Below, in pieces: positions 23,800 through 32,327 of a stretch of DNA of 48,493 bases. The translations under genes and the position numbers were made by a program. How positions within the stretch are numbered: the first letter of the stretch is position 1; each line of letters starts with the position of its first letter. Source of the DNA: a virus; the IMG/VR virus record IMGVR_UViG_3300006736_000009, positions 1 to 48,493 of that record; one strand, written 5' to 3'. The notes under the pieces are model-generated. The model was not told the origin of the DNA, searched no databases, and worked only from the letters and a program-made list of their open reading frames with translations.

Positions 23800-25410
23800 T
23801 TAACCTACCTTCTTTTCAGTTCTTCTATCTACATTATTATTTGCAGCCGCTGCTGGTAATCCTGTATGCCTTTTAGGTGGCCCAACAGACATTTTAGCTG
23901 TTGAAGCACCACCACCACTTGAAGCGCCTTCACCTGCCATCATTTGGCCCATTTGACTAGCATCTACATTAGTGCCAGCATAAGGATCACTTTCTATTTT
24001 TTGATCTTTATCTAATTTTGGTTGTGATTCTTCAACATATGCTTTCTTATAAATAAAGTTTCCATCTTCATCCATATCCACATCAAAACCTAAATTTTTA
24101 ATTTGACCAGCAAGATTAACTTCAAGTTCTCTTCTTCTTAGTTGAGCCAATTCATCTTCTTCTTCTGAACGTGGTAATTGTAATTCCCAATCAGTAATAC
24201 CAAATTGTTTTGTAACATAAGGGAACATATATTTATTATAAACATTCTGAGCCATTTCAACAGCCCTATTAGTAACAAGGATTTGCATACCTTCATTATT
24301 TAATCCTCCGCTTGTTGAGGTATCGCTCATAAATATCTTACTTACACCAAAAAATGCAGAAATTCTATCTCTAAGATCATCTTTAACTGCAATATAGTCC
24401 ATTTCTTTTAAAGTGTTCATAAAAGGAACCCACTCAACAGAACCACGATTATTTCCTTCTGTTTCAATACCCATTATCGGTATATAGTGTGGATCTTTTT
24501 CTAATTTTTCTTTTACCCCTTTCCAGTATCTAACAAGAGATTCCATGTTATTTGTTTGTACTGCTAATACCCCTCTTGGTGTACGGCTTTTACTATAACT
24601 TGTATTAATATAATTTTCCATAGCAATAAGGGTTGTTATATTATTCCATAGTGTAAGAATAGGAGGGCTACCATATAATCGTGAAGGGCTATATTTACTA
24701 AAATGTACTACCTCTCCTTCAATATAATATTGATCGACTCCATGTACTTTATTAATATAATGTATTGGTTGAGCTTTACCTCCACATTGATCACATCTTT
24801 CTTCAGATTCATCTGTTATAAAATCTCTACATGAAATACAGGTAAATCTAGTTTGTCCTCTTTCACCGAATTCATCTGTTTCTATAAACATTGTTATAGG
24901 ATCTCCTCTAATGATTTCTTTTACTTTCCACATTACAGTTTCGCCATCACCGTCAATATAATACTCTTTAATAAATATTAAATAAGCATCATCAACTACA
25001 TTTAAATCATCTTCTAATTCCTTTAACACGTCTATAAATAACTGTAGGCCAGAATTAACAGAACCCTCAAAGAAATCTTGTGCATATAATTTTTGTCTTT
25101 TATCAGGTTTTCTTAAATTAGAACTACCGCAAAAACAAGTATCAATTTCCTTTTGATATTCTTCACCACAATCAACACACTTTACAGAAAACTTTTTTGA
25201 CCAAATATATCCTCTTCTAAATATTTCATTTTTTAATTGAACTAAACAAGTTCTAGTAATTGTAGAAAGTTTGGCTATTTGAAATAACATTGGGCCAGCT
25301 AAATATTGAGGATGAGAAGCTTCTTGAATACCCAAATTATATATATCTTTATCTAAAGGTAAAGGCGTCTTACGCTTTAATAAACCTCTAAACATATCTC
25401 TTACTCCCAT
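23800..25410 (-). CDS. Portal protein with two zinc ribbons
   Basis: From ATG 25410 (GGAGATGAATAAT before it) the protein has 536 residues. Features typical of portals include KLSTITRTCLVQLKNEIFRR, the NITTLIAMENYINTSYSKSR helix and FFGVSKIFMSDTSTSGGLN. It is followed in turn by small genes, ligase, protease and capsid. Unusually it has Cys-x2-Cys and Cys-x-Cys at 78-81 and 92-94, and again Cys-x2-Cys at 191-194 and 206-209, two zinc-ribbon-like sites in the outer part. The C-terminus is Gly/Ala/Ser-rich (MGQMMAGEGASSGGGASTAK). The portal forms the DNA-packaging vertex. Confidence 0.85.
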   Translation of the reverse strand: MGVRDMFRGLLKRKTPLPLDKDIYNLGIQEASHPQYLAGPMLFQIAKLSTITRTCLVQLKNEIFRRGYIWSKKFSVKCVDCGEEYQKEIDTCFCGSSNLRKPDKRQKLYAQDFFEGSVNSGLQLFIDVLKELEDDLNVVDDAYLIFIKEYYIDGDGETVMWKVKEIIRGDPITMFIETDEFGERGQTRFTCISCRDFITDESEERCDQCGGKAQPIHYINKVHGVDQYYIEGEVVHFSKYSPSRLYGSPPILTLWNNITTLIAMENYINTSYSKSRTPRGVLAVQTNNMESLVRYWKGVKEKLEKDPHYIPIMGIETEGNNRGSVEWVPFMNTLKEMDYIAVKDDLRDRISAFFGVSKIFMSDTSTSGGLNNEGMQILVTNRAVEMAQNVYNKYMFPYVTKQFGITDWELQLPRSEEEDELAQLRRRELEVNLAGQIKNLGFDVDMDEDGNFIYKKAYVEESQPKLDKDQKIESDPYAGTNVDASQMGQMMAGEGASSGGGASTAKMSVGPPKRHTGLPAAAANNNVDRRTEKKVG

Positions 25411-25411
25411 A

Positions 25412-27097
25412 TTATTCATCTCCTAATATAACCCATTTATTATTTTGATTACCGGAACTAGCAACATAATCTAGTACTTTAAACTTTTTAAGATCTTTTA
25501 ATTGCCTACTAATTAATTGGTGCCAATGACTTCCTATTCTATCTATATCTTTATTTGGGTAATCTCTTTCCCATCTTCTTTGAACTTCATCTCTTATTTC
25601 TTTTATTATAAAAGATTCTTTATTATCACGTTTCCAATTATTTATTATGCTTTCTACATACATTTTAATTTTAATAGAATCAGCAACTTTTATTATTGAA
25701 TCCATTTCATCCATTAAACCTAGTTTACAATTTTTTCTATACTTAGTAATATCATCTAAAGTAATATCATATTTATCTAATTCTTTTGTAGAAGCGGCAT
25801 CTTTCCAATTTTCATATTTTATGATTTTAAATATTTCTTGTATTCTTGGTTTAGCCCAATCTTCTTTCTTAAAATTTCTTTTGATTCTAATACATTCCAT
25901 AACAAGGTCAGCCTGTGGCCCCTTCATTTTTAGGTAGTGTGCCGACTTAGATAAAAGTTCCTCTATATCATTCATACTGTAAAAATTTAATCTATTAGTT
26001 GTTCTATTAGTTTCATTATATCCTGGTTGATCAAGATGTAGCTTACCAACTTTTAGTTCTTTATGCAATTCTTTAACAAAAGCTTTTCCTCTATCACCTG
26101 TGGCAACAATACCTAACCTTGGAGATCCCTTACTATCCATAGTAATAAAACCATCTGAATCTAATACTCCAGCTACATATGAATAAATATCCTTTTTAAT
26201 TTCATCAGAAAATAAGTAATATTTTCTATCAATAATAGTAGCTCCCTTGGATCTTAACATTTTTGAAATCATTTGTGTTGATGTCTGTCTTTTTATTTTA
26301 TTAGATAATAAATTATGTATATCCTTAACATCTTTACCTGGATATTCACAAACTGTTTTGATAACCTCTTCTTTAATTATTTCTTTTTTATCCTTTCTTA
26401 AAGATTGGTGAGCTACATTTTTTACTATACCATTAAAATCTTTTTTATGACCTTTCATCATTAAAGACAAATCTGAATATTTCCTACCATAATCTATAGA
26501 TTTTCTATTAAGATTACATTCCCAATATTCACATAATGAATCTATAAGTTTAGCTCTTGTATGTTCATCTTTAATATTGTCAATTTTTTCTAATTTTCTT
26601 TCTGTTAAACTCATATCTTTTAATGGTTTTTGATAAGATTTTAACCAATAAATACTATCTATAGATTTTTGGATATGTTCTTGATAGCCAGAAATAAGGT
26701 GGTCTATTGTTTTAGATATTTTTAATCTTTGCTTACCTTTAAACTTACGCCTCATATAGCGTAAATCTTTAATAAGTTCTGGTAAAGTTTGTTCTCCTAT
26801 TAAAGGGGAATCTGGGAATACAGGCATGGCCTTTTTAGCATCTGTTAAACTCATTTTAAATTCAGTTGATATATTTTTAATCATATCAAAATCACTTCCT
26901 AATGGTTGATCAAATATCCATGCTGCTAATTTTTCTTCATTAGGTTTGAGTACTTCTATGATTTTATCTCTAGCTTCATTAGTTTCCTCATTTTCTTTCT
27001 CTTCTTCACCTTGTTGATTTTTAAAATTATTCAACGCTGCTTCTAGAGCTGCTTTTGCATCTTCTGCTTTTCTAAAAATTGATTCCAGTAAAAGCAC
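25412..27097 (-). CDS. LAGLIDADG-type homing endonuclease-like protein
   Basis: 561 residues from GTG 27097, overlapping the end of the terminase gene by 26 bases; the true start could be further in. Residues 304-407 form a single LAGLIDADG-like domain: YSYVAGVLDSDGFITM with the acidic D-x-D-G end, then NRLNFYSMNDIEELLSK. Winged-helix-like segments lie at about 240-296 and 480-555. The segment 420-446 (FKIIK, then ENWKDAASTKELDKYDI) matches part of the 1028-residue protein. Such genes often sit beside terminase and portal genes. One motif means it would act as a dimer, if active. Cleavage activity is inferred. Confidence 0.6.
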   Translation of the reverse strand: MLLLESIFRKAEDAKAALEAALNNFKNQQGEEEKENEETNEARDKIIEVLKPNEEKLAAWIFDQPLGSDFDMIKNISTEFKMSLTDAKKAMPVFPDSPLIGEQTLPELIKDLRYMRRKFKGKQRLKISKTIDHLISGYQEHIQKSIDSIYWLKSYQKPLKDMSLTERKLEKIDNIKDEHTRAKLIDSLCEYWECNLNRKSIDYGRKYSDLSLMMKGHKKDFNGIVKNVAHQSLRKDKKEIIKEEVIKTVCEYPGKDVKDIHNLLSNKIKRQTSTQMISKMLRSKGATIIDRKYYLFSDEIKKDIYSYVAGVLDSDGFITMDSKGSPRLGIVATGDRGKAFVKELHKELKVGKLHLDQPGYNETNRTTNRLNFYSMNDIEELLSKSAHYLKMKGPQADLVMECIRIKRNFKKEDWAKPRIQEIFKIIKYENWKDAASTKELDKYDITLDDITKYRKNCKLGLMDEMDSIIKVADSIKIKMYVESIINNWKRDNKESFIIKEIRDEVQRRWERDYPNKDIDRIGSHWHQLISRQLKDLKKFKVLDYVASSGNQNNKWVILGDE

Positions 27098-28499
27098 CCC
27101 CTATTCTTGGTAAACTTGTTGTTGGAGTATTTAATAATCCTAAATCTTCAATATCAATAAAAGCGTCTGAGAATGTTTTAGTTGCATGGTTTGCTAATGC
27201 TAATGCTATCACTATATCATCGTGCGCTCCTACGCCTTCAATCTTTCCATTATAAGAAATACCAAAGGTAGACAATTCATCAATAATAGTATTAGTAACT
27301 CTTCTAGATTCTTCATTTCCTCTAGGAAATTTAATCTTATGATTTTCAATATTCATTTGTAAATTTAAAATAATTTCTTCTTTCTTTTTTCTAGACATGG
27401 TAAACTCCTTAACCGGATAATCTGTAATATCTTTTAATTCCATAGCAAAAGACTTTGCAAAAGTATTTGTTTCTATCATAACAATTTCAGGATCAAACTT
27501 TCTACATAACCCTATCATCATATTTATATGAGAACGAAAATCTAAATCTTTTTCTCTAACCATATGTACTATTCTTTTATTCATTTGTTCATCTATTTCA
27601 AGTACCATCATTACAGTATAATCACCATCAATAGATAAACTAGGATCATAACCAATATAATATCTATATTCACCCTCTCTTCTCCCATGTCTTAATATTG
27701 ATTCATCATCATAACAATTTTTAATATGTTCTGGATCAAACAACATTGTGCCCGTACTAATAGGCACACATAAATACTCTCTCGTAAATTTCAAAGAACC
27801 TATTTCTTGCTTACGTTTATTTAAAGCAGCTTTAGGCCATCTTTCGGGCCATAAGGGTTCATTGGATTGATCTAAGGCCGCATAAGTATTAAGAGTGTAG
27901 GCTTCATTCTCAGCCAATTGTGAAAATATATCTGTATAAGTGAATGGAGTACCTATCATTCGCAAGGAAGCTGTATGATGCAGGGTTGGTATCATATCGC
28001 CCCAAAACCAGTCTGTAACACGCTGTATGGCCGCTACTGAGAAGTCTTTGAGAGGGTCGTCAATTACGATTTCTTGGGGATGCAAACCCCTAATTTGAGA
28101 ACCTATTGAACGCTCTTTTATATTATTTCCATTAGTCAAGTGCATATCTCCCACTGCCCATCCACCTTTAGGTTTAAAGCGTTTTAGACAAGGAATATCA
28201 TTAAAATATCTATCTATCTCTTTCATGTGTACCATCGTTTGTTTATGATTAGAAGAGATATAAACAATTTGATAAGGGGGTTCTTGAAAACATAATTGAT
28301 AAACACACCAAGCATGAAAAAAGACTGATTTACCATGATCTCTTGAGCATATAATAACTGTGCGTTTTGTTTTATATACAAAATCTAGCCATTCTTTATG
28401 GAACCATGCTAATTGATAACCTAATACCTTTTCAAAAAAATAAGGGAAATTTCCCTCAGACATTTTTAAGTCCATTTCTTGAATTATATTTGTAGTCAT
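27072..28499 (-). CDS. Terminase large subunit (ATPase-nuclease)
   Basis: The 475-residue protein has Walker A CSRDHGKS (51-58), Walker B IVIDDP (144-149) and coupling motif MIGTPF (181-186). The RNase H-like nuclease has Asp285 (GYDPSLS), Glu343 (MIETN) and Asp427/Asp428 (GAHDDIVIA). All key residues are present, so it should pump and cut genome DNA at the portal. The start overlaps the upstream gene by four bases (ATGA), typical of coupled translation. Confidence 0.92.
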   Translation of the reverse strand: MTTNIIQEMDLKMSEGNFPYFFEKVLGYQLAWFHKEWLDFVYKTKRTVIICSRDHGKSVFFHAWCVYQLCFQEPPYQIVYISSNHKQTMVHMKEIDRYFNDIPCLKRFKPKGGWAVGDMHLTNGNNIKERSIGSQIRGLHPQEIVIDDPLKDFSVAAIQRVTDWFWGDMIPTLHHTASLRMIGTPFTYTDIFSQLAENEAYTLNTYAALDQSNEPLWPERWPKAALNKRKQEIGSLKFTREYLCVPISTGTMLFDPEHIKNCYDDESILRHGRREGEYRYYIGYDPSLSIDGDYTVMMVLEIDEQMNKRIVHMVREKDLDFRSHINMMIGLCRKFDPEIVMIETNTFAKSFAMELKDITDYPVKEFTMSRKKKEEIILNLQMNIENHKIKFPRGNEESRRVTNTIIDELSTFGISYNGKIEGVGAHDDIVIALALANHATKTFSDAFIDIEDLGLLNTPTTSLPRIGGAFTGINF

Positions 28500-29428
28500 T
28501 CTTCTTCCCCCAATTTCTCACCAAAACTCATTACTTCTTTTATTTGTTCTTCTGTTAACTTTAATTTGTTATCTCGTCTAATCGCAATTTGCATTAGTAT
28601 TCCTCCAACATTTGCTATTGCTGTTTTAATAAATGGGGCATTTCCTGGCAAATCAACACCTGTGAAATACAACGAAGTGGCTCGTATAGGAGCCCCTATC
28701 TTCCAGAATTGTATGCGTTCATATAAATTCATAAAAAAACGTGCCATATCATTTAACCTTTTTTGACTTCTTTCGTATTTTTCCGTTTCAAGCTTTGCTT
28801 CCTCTCTAAGAGTTCTAGGTTGTTTTCTTATCATTGTATTAAATATTCTATCAAACGAAGCATTTTTAGTATCATCTTCTTCAGGTTTTAATACAGGTTT
28901 AATAAAATAAGCATCTTTCTTTTTATATTCAGTGATTACATCATCTGGTATATCTGGATGATCTTTAATATTAGTATCGTAGCGCCCCGCATCTACTACC
29001 TTAGCTGCCCATTTTTCCACTGGCATATTTTTAACATTTATACCAACAATAGAAGGTTTATTTATTACTTCTAATGCATCTGCTCTTGCTCTTAATAATA
29101 ATGTAGTTAAACCACTTGGTTGATAATTTGGTGCTACATGTGTGCCTAAAGCAGTAGTATAAGTTTCATGTTCACCCCAGCCTACTTTAGCAATATAACC
29201 TCCATTATCCTTTCTAATATATACTATATAATCACCATCTATTTTACCAGCTTCACTAAGATTTTCTCTTATAGATCTTAGTCTATATTTATTTTTTAAC
29301 CCTGCTTGTTTATTTAATTCTGGATTACCAAAAGTATTATCATATATTTTATTTAGACCTTCTTCATTTGTTTTACGTACTTCATACTGAATTTTTTCTT
29401 GAGTCTTAGGGTGTATAAAGTGTGCCAT
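28496..29428 (-). CDS. GNAT-like protein (weak)
   Basis: I chose ATG 29428 (after GTGATTATT) over the ATG 15 bases upstream; this gives 310 residues. The region about 45-160 has GGYIAKVGWGEHETYTTAL, then HVAPNYQPSGLTTLLLRARA and VGINVKNMPVEKWAAKVVDA. It follows the general order of GNAT acetyltransferases: strand, V-x-P-Y loop, helix, strand, N-x-x helix. The acyl-CoA glycine loop (Q/R-x-x-G-x-G/A) is not intact, so enzyme activity is doubtful. The C-terminal half is helical. It sits directly before terminase, so a head role is also possible. Confidence 0.35.
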   Translation of the reverse strand: MAHFIHPKTQEKIQYEVRKTNEEGLNKIYDNTFGNPELNKQAGLKNKYRLRSIRENLSEAGKIDGDYIVYIRKDNGGYIAKVGWGEHETYTTALGTHVAPNYQPSGLTTLLLRARADALEVINKPSIVGINVKNMPVEKWAAKVVDAGRYDTNIKDHPDIPDDVITEYKKKDAYFIKPVLKPEEDDTKNASFDRIFNTMIRKQPRTLREEAKLETEKYERSQKRLNDMARFFMNLYERIQFWKIGAPIRATSLYFTGVDLPGNAPFIKTAIANVGGILMQIAIRRDNKLKLTEEQIKEVMSFGEKLGEEE

Positions 29429-29433
29429 AATAA

Positions 29434-29739
29434 TCACTGCCATTCTACTCTAAATTCATAACTAAATATTAAACCTGTTAATTCTTCTTGTCTATAAGGA
29501 TATTCTTCAAATAATATAATCATTCTATTAATAAATGTTATTATGTCTTTATCTGTTTTCATTCGATTAATTATTGCTATTATTTCTTTAGAAGTTTGCA
29601 TTACATTTTTACTTGCTTCTGTAACCACATTTTCTATTGGCCATAATTGAAAATCTAACAAATCCTCTTGAGCATATTTTCTTACTAATATAACCAAATC
29701 CTCTTTTAATATATCTATTGGTAATTCTTCTTTATTCAT
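29434..29739 (-). CDS. Small helical protein before terminase
   Basis: A 101-residue, all-helical protein (ELPIDILKEDLVILVRKYAQ, then SKEIIAIINRMKTDK and FINRMIILFEEYP). The start overlaps the previous gene by four bases (ATGA), and its stop lies inside the ribosome site of the following gene. Its size and place two genes before the large terminase could fit a small packaging factor, but there is no recognisable DNA-binding motif. Confidence 0.45.
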   Translation of the reverse strand: MNKEELPIDILKEDLVILVRKYAQEDLLDFQLWPIENVVTEASKNVMQTSKEIIAIINRMKTDKDIITFINRMIILFEEYPYRQEELTGLIFSYEFRVEWQ

Positions 29740-32327
29740 CTAAATAACCCCTTAATCTTATAAATTATTTCCTCTGAAAGGCCCATGCTTTTAGCAATTT
29801 TATCATAAGATTCTTGTTTAGTTAAAACTTCTTCTATTTCTTTTACTAATATACTTAAATCATCTTTATCTTTAATTTTCTTAATTACATAATCAACATC
29901 TTCAAAATCATCTATTTCTAAATATCCTTTGTGAATTTCCATTTCATTTAATTCACGCAAGGTATCATAAACATTTAACATAGACTTTTGTATTTCTCTT
30001 ACTATGTCTTTTACTTCTGATCTATTTAATTCATTTTTAAGTACTTTAACAGCTTTTATAATATGATTATTTTCTGATTCAGCTTTCGCAATCAATGATT
30101 CATAAACAGGATTAACTAATAAACTATATAGATTTTCTATATCAAAATCACTCTGTTCGTATCGTTGCATATAATAACTTAATTTATGACCTTCCCATGT
30201 TTCATTTTCTAAGTTTTCAGGATTTAAATCTGCTTCTGCATAATCGTATAATATGGCACCAAATAATATTTCATATTTATCTATTATTTCTCTTAATATT
30301 GAATCCCCATCAAAATTAGTTTCTTTAGATAAACCACCATATAATTTTAATAAACCTTCTAAAGCACCTGAAGCCTTTTCAGCAAATAACTCACTATAAT
30401 CTAATTCAGTTCCCTTTCTTAACTCTTTAAAAAATCTTGTTATTTTATTAACATCTTTAGCATGTAAGGTTACAACTTCATCTTTTAATAAACTCTTTAT
30501 TAATAAATTATTATAACTCTTATCTAATTGAACTCTAACTTTGTTATATGATGATGATAAAGCAAATTCTGGTAAATCATCTAAAGCTACTTGATTACTA
30601 CCCAATGGTGCAAAATAATAATCTTGCAACGCTACTAATACATTAGGTATAGCTTTAATTAATTTTACATTAACTTCACCTATTTGAGAAGGTTTTTCAA
30701 TAAACGTGGGTGAAGTAAAAGCAACAGTACTCTTTGCTTGTTTTTGTCCACCTTTAGGTCTAGCTAAAGGAAGCCTAGTTGTTTTACTCGAAATTTCTAA
30801 CATTTGGTACATAGTATCCATAAATTTAATTGTTTCTTTATTAAGAAAATTTACTGCTGATTTATATTTTAATCCCTTAATTTGTATATTAGATGCGTTA
30901 TCTCCAATATCAACATATTGTACTCCTATCTCTTTTTTATTAGCTGTATGTAATGCTATTTCAATTGCTCTAACATTAGAAGGATCATCAATAAGATGCA
31001 TGTAAAAGGGCGGTTGATTTGCTATTTGATCAGCAACCTTATATAATTTCATAAATCTATTAATATGTTTTAGATGTAATTTTTGGATTTCTTCTCTATC
31101 ATCATAATCATATAAATTTACAATTTCAGTGACCGCTTTTTCAATAATATTTTCATCTATTCTTATAAGTTTAGAATGTTTTGCTAATAATATTGCAAAA
31201 TAAGGATCTACTTCATCAAATGATTCCAATTCTGATAATCTAGATTCAGCTAAACTTTGGCTTAATGCTTCTTCTGATTCATAAGTCTGTGAGTCAGGAA
31301 TTGATGCTAATTCTTGAGGTAGTTCTTTTTCTTCTCCTTCTTCTTTAGTACTTTCTTCTAAATGTATATTAGAAGTAGTCCTTTTTGAATAAGGTTTTAA
31401 TTTTGTTGGTATATTAGATTCACCAGAAAATTCTAAATAAGAAGTAATTAAGTACTTTACTTTATCTTCCTCTGTATTAGCAGGTGATTTAATAATAGGC
31501 ATATTTAAAATATAATTAGGAATAATAACTTCATTAGCTTTTAAAGTTTCACTAATTTCTTCAATTTGGTCTCTTATTTCTTTAGGAATTTCTGAACTAC
31601 CACCTTGTCCTAAAGTTAACGTGCCCCCACTTAATCTATCCATTGTAAATGTTGATAACCACGCTTGTTCCATGCTAGAAAAAGCGTCAATTAATTGTTT
31701 ATATTTTTTATCAACGCTTTTCCAATATTCATAAAATTGTTCTCTTGTAGGCCCTTCTATTAATTCAATATCAGATATATCACCAAATAATTTAGATATA
31801 TTTTGTATATTAACCTTAGATGTGCTTCTAGTTGCAGTTATATCTAATTCATTTAATATATTTAACAACATATCAATATTATTTATATCCATTTCATTAA
31901 AAGGTTTATCCTGTTCACCTGTTGATATAGCAGGTGTATTTTCTTTAGACTCTTCTAAAAAAGCTATAGTTTGTTCTAATGTTTCTGGCTTTAACATAGC
32001 AGCAACGGGCCTGATATCACTTCTTTTTAAACTATGTATATGTTTTGATCTAGCATCTGTATCATTTCTAGTAGGATAATTAGATATGTTAAAACGTGAC
32101 ATTAAGGTAGAACGCGGATCATAAAACTCTTGTCTAGTAATTCTATTTTCCTGGGCATTTCTAATATATCTATATAGTGCTCTAGAATCTATGTCGATGT
32201 CTAATTCTTCAATTAATTCATTAATATCTTCTCTAGTTATAAGAGTCAATTCCTTTATTTCTTCCTCTATTTGTTCTTGAATTTCAGGAGATAAATTCTC
32301 TATATTAAATTGTTTTAATATTATCAT
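29736..32327 (-). CDS. Very large helical protein of unknown function (863 residues)
   Basis: It overlaps the preceding 1028-residue gene by four bases (ATGA). The predicted product is acidic and helical, with Glu/Lys-rich coiled-coil stretches and no membrane span. A strand-rich section (VNVKLIKAIPNVLVALQDYY, KVRVQLDKSYNNLLIKSLL) lies in the centre. There is no ATP-binding or nuclease motif. The gene is one of the two largest of the window and stands in the packaging region, so a structural or ejected virion protein is possible. Confidence 0.5.
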   Translation of the reverse strand: MIILKQFNIENLSPEIQEQIEEEIKELTLITREDINELIEELDIDIDSRALYRYIRNAQENRITRQEFYDPRSTLMSRFNISNYPTRNDTDARSKHIHSLKRSDIRPVAAMLKPETLEQTIAFLEESKENTPAISTGEQDKPFNEMDINNIDMLLNILNELDITATRSTSKVNIQNISKLFGDISDIELIEGPTREQFYEYWKSVDKKYKQLIDAFSSMEQAWLSTFTMDRLSGGTLTLGQGGSSEIPKEIRDQIEEISETLKANEVIIPNYILNMPIIKSPANTEEDKVKYLITSYLEFSGESNIPTKLKPYSKRTTSNIHLEESTKEEGEEKELPQELASIPDSQTYESEEALSQSLAESRLSELESFDEVDPYFAILLAKHSKLIRIDENIIEKAVTEIVNLYDYDDREEIQKLHLKHINRFMKLYKVADQIANQPPFYMHLIDDPSNVRAIEIALHTANKKEIGVQYVDIGDNASNIQIKGLKYKSAVNFLNKETIKFMDTMYQMLEISSKTTRLPLARPKGGQKQAKSTVAFTSPTFIEKPSQIGEVNVKLIKAIPNVLVALQDYYFAPLGSNQVALDDLPEFALSSSYNKVRVQLDKSYNNLLIKSLLKDEVVTLHAKDVNKITRFFKELRKGTELDYSELFAEKASGALEGLLKLYGGLSKETNFDGDSILREIIDKYEILFGAILYDYAEADLNPENLENETWEGHKLSYYMQRYEQSDFDIENLYSLLVNPVYESLIAKAESENNHIIKAVKVLKNELNRSEVKDIVREIQKSMLNVYDTLRELNEMEIHKGYLEIDDFEDVDYVIKKIKDKDDLSILVKEIEEVLTKQESYDKIAKSMGLSEEIIYKIKGLFR

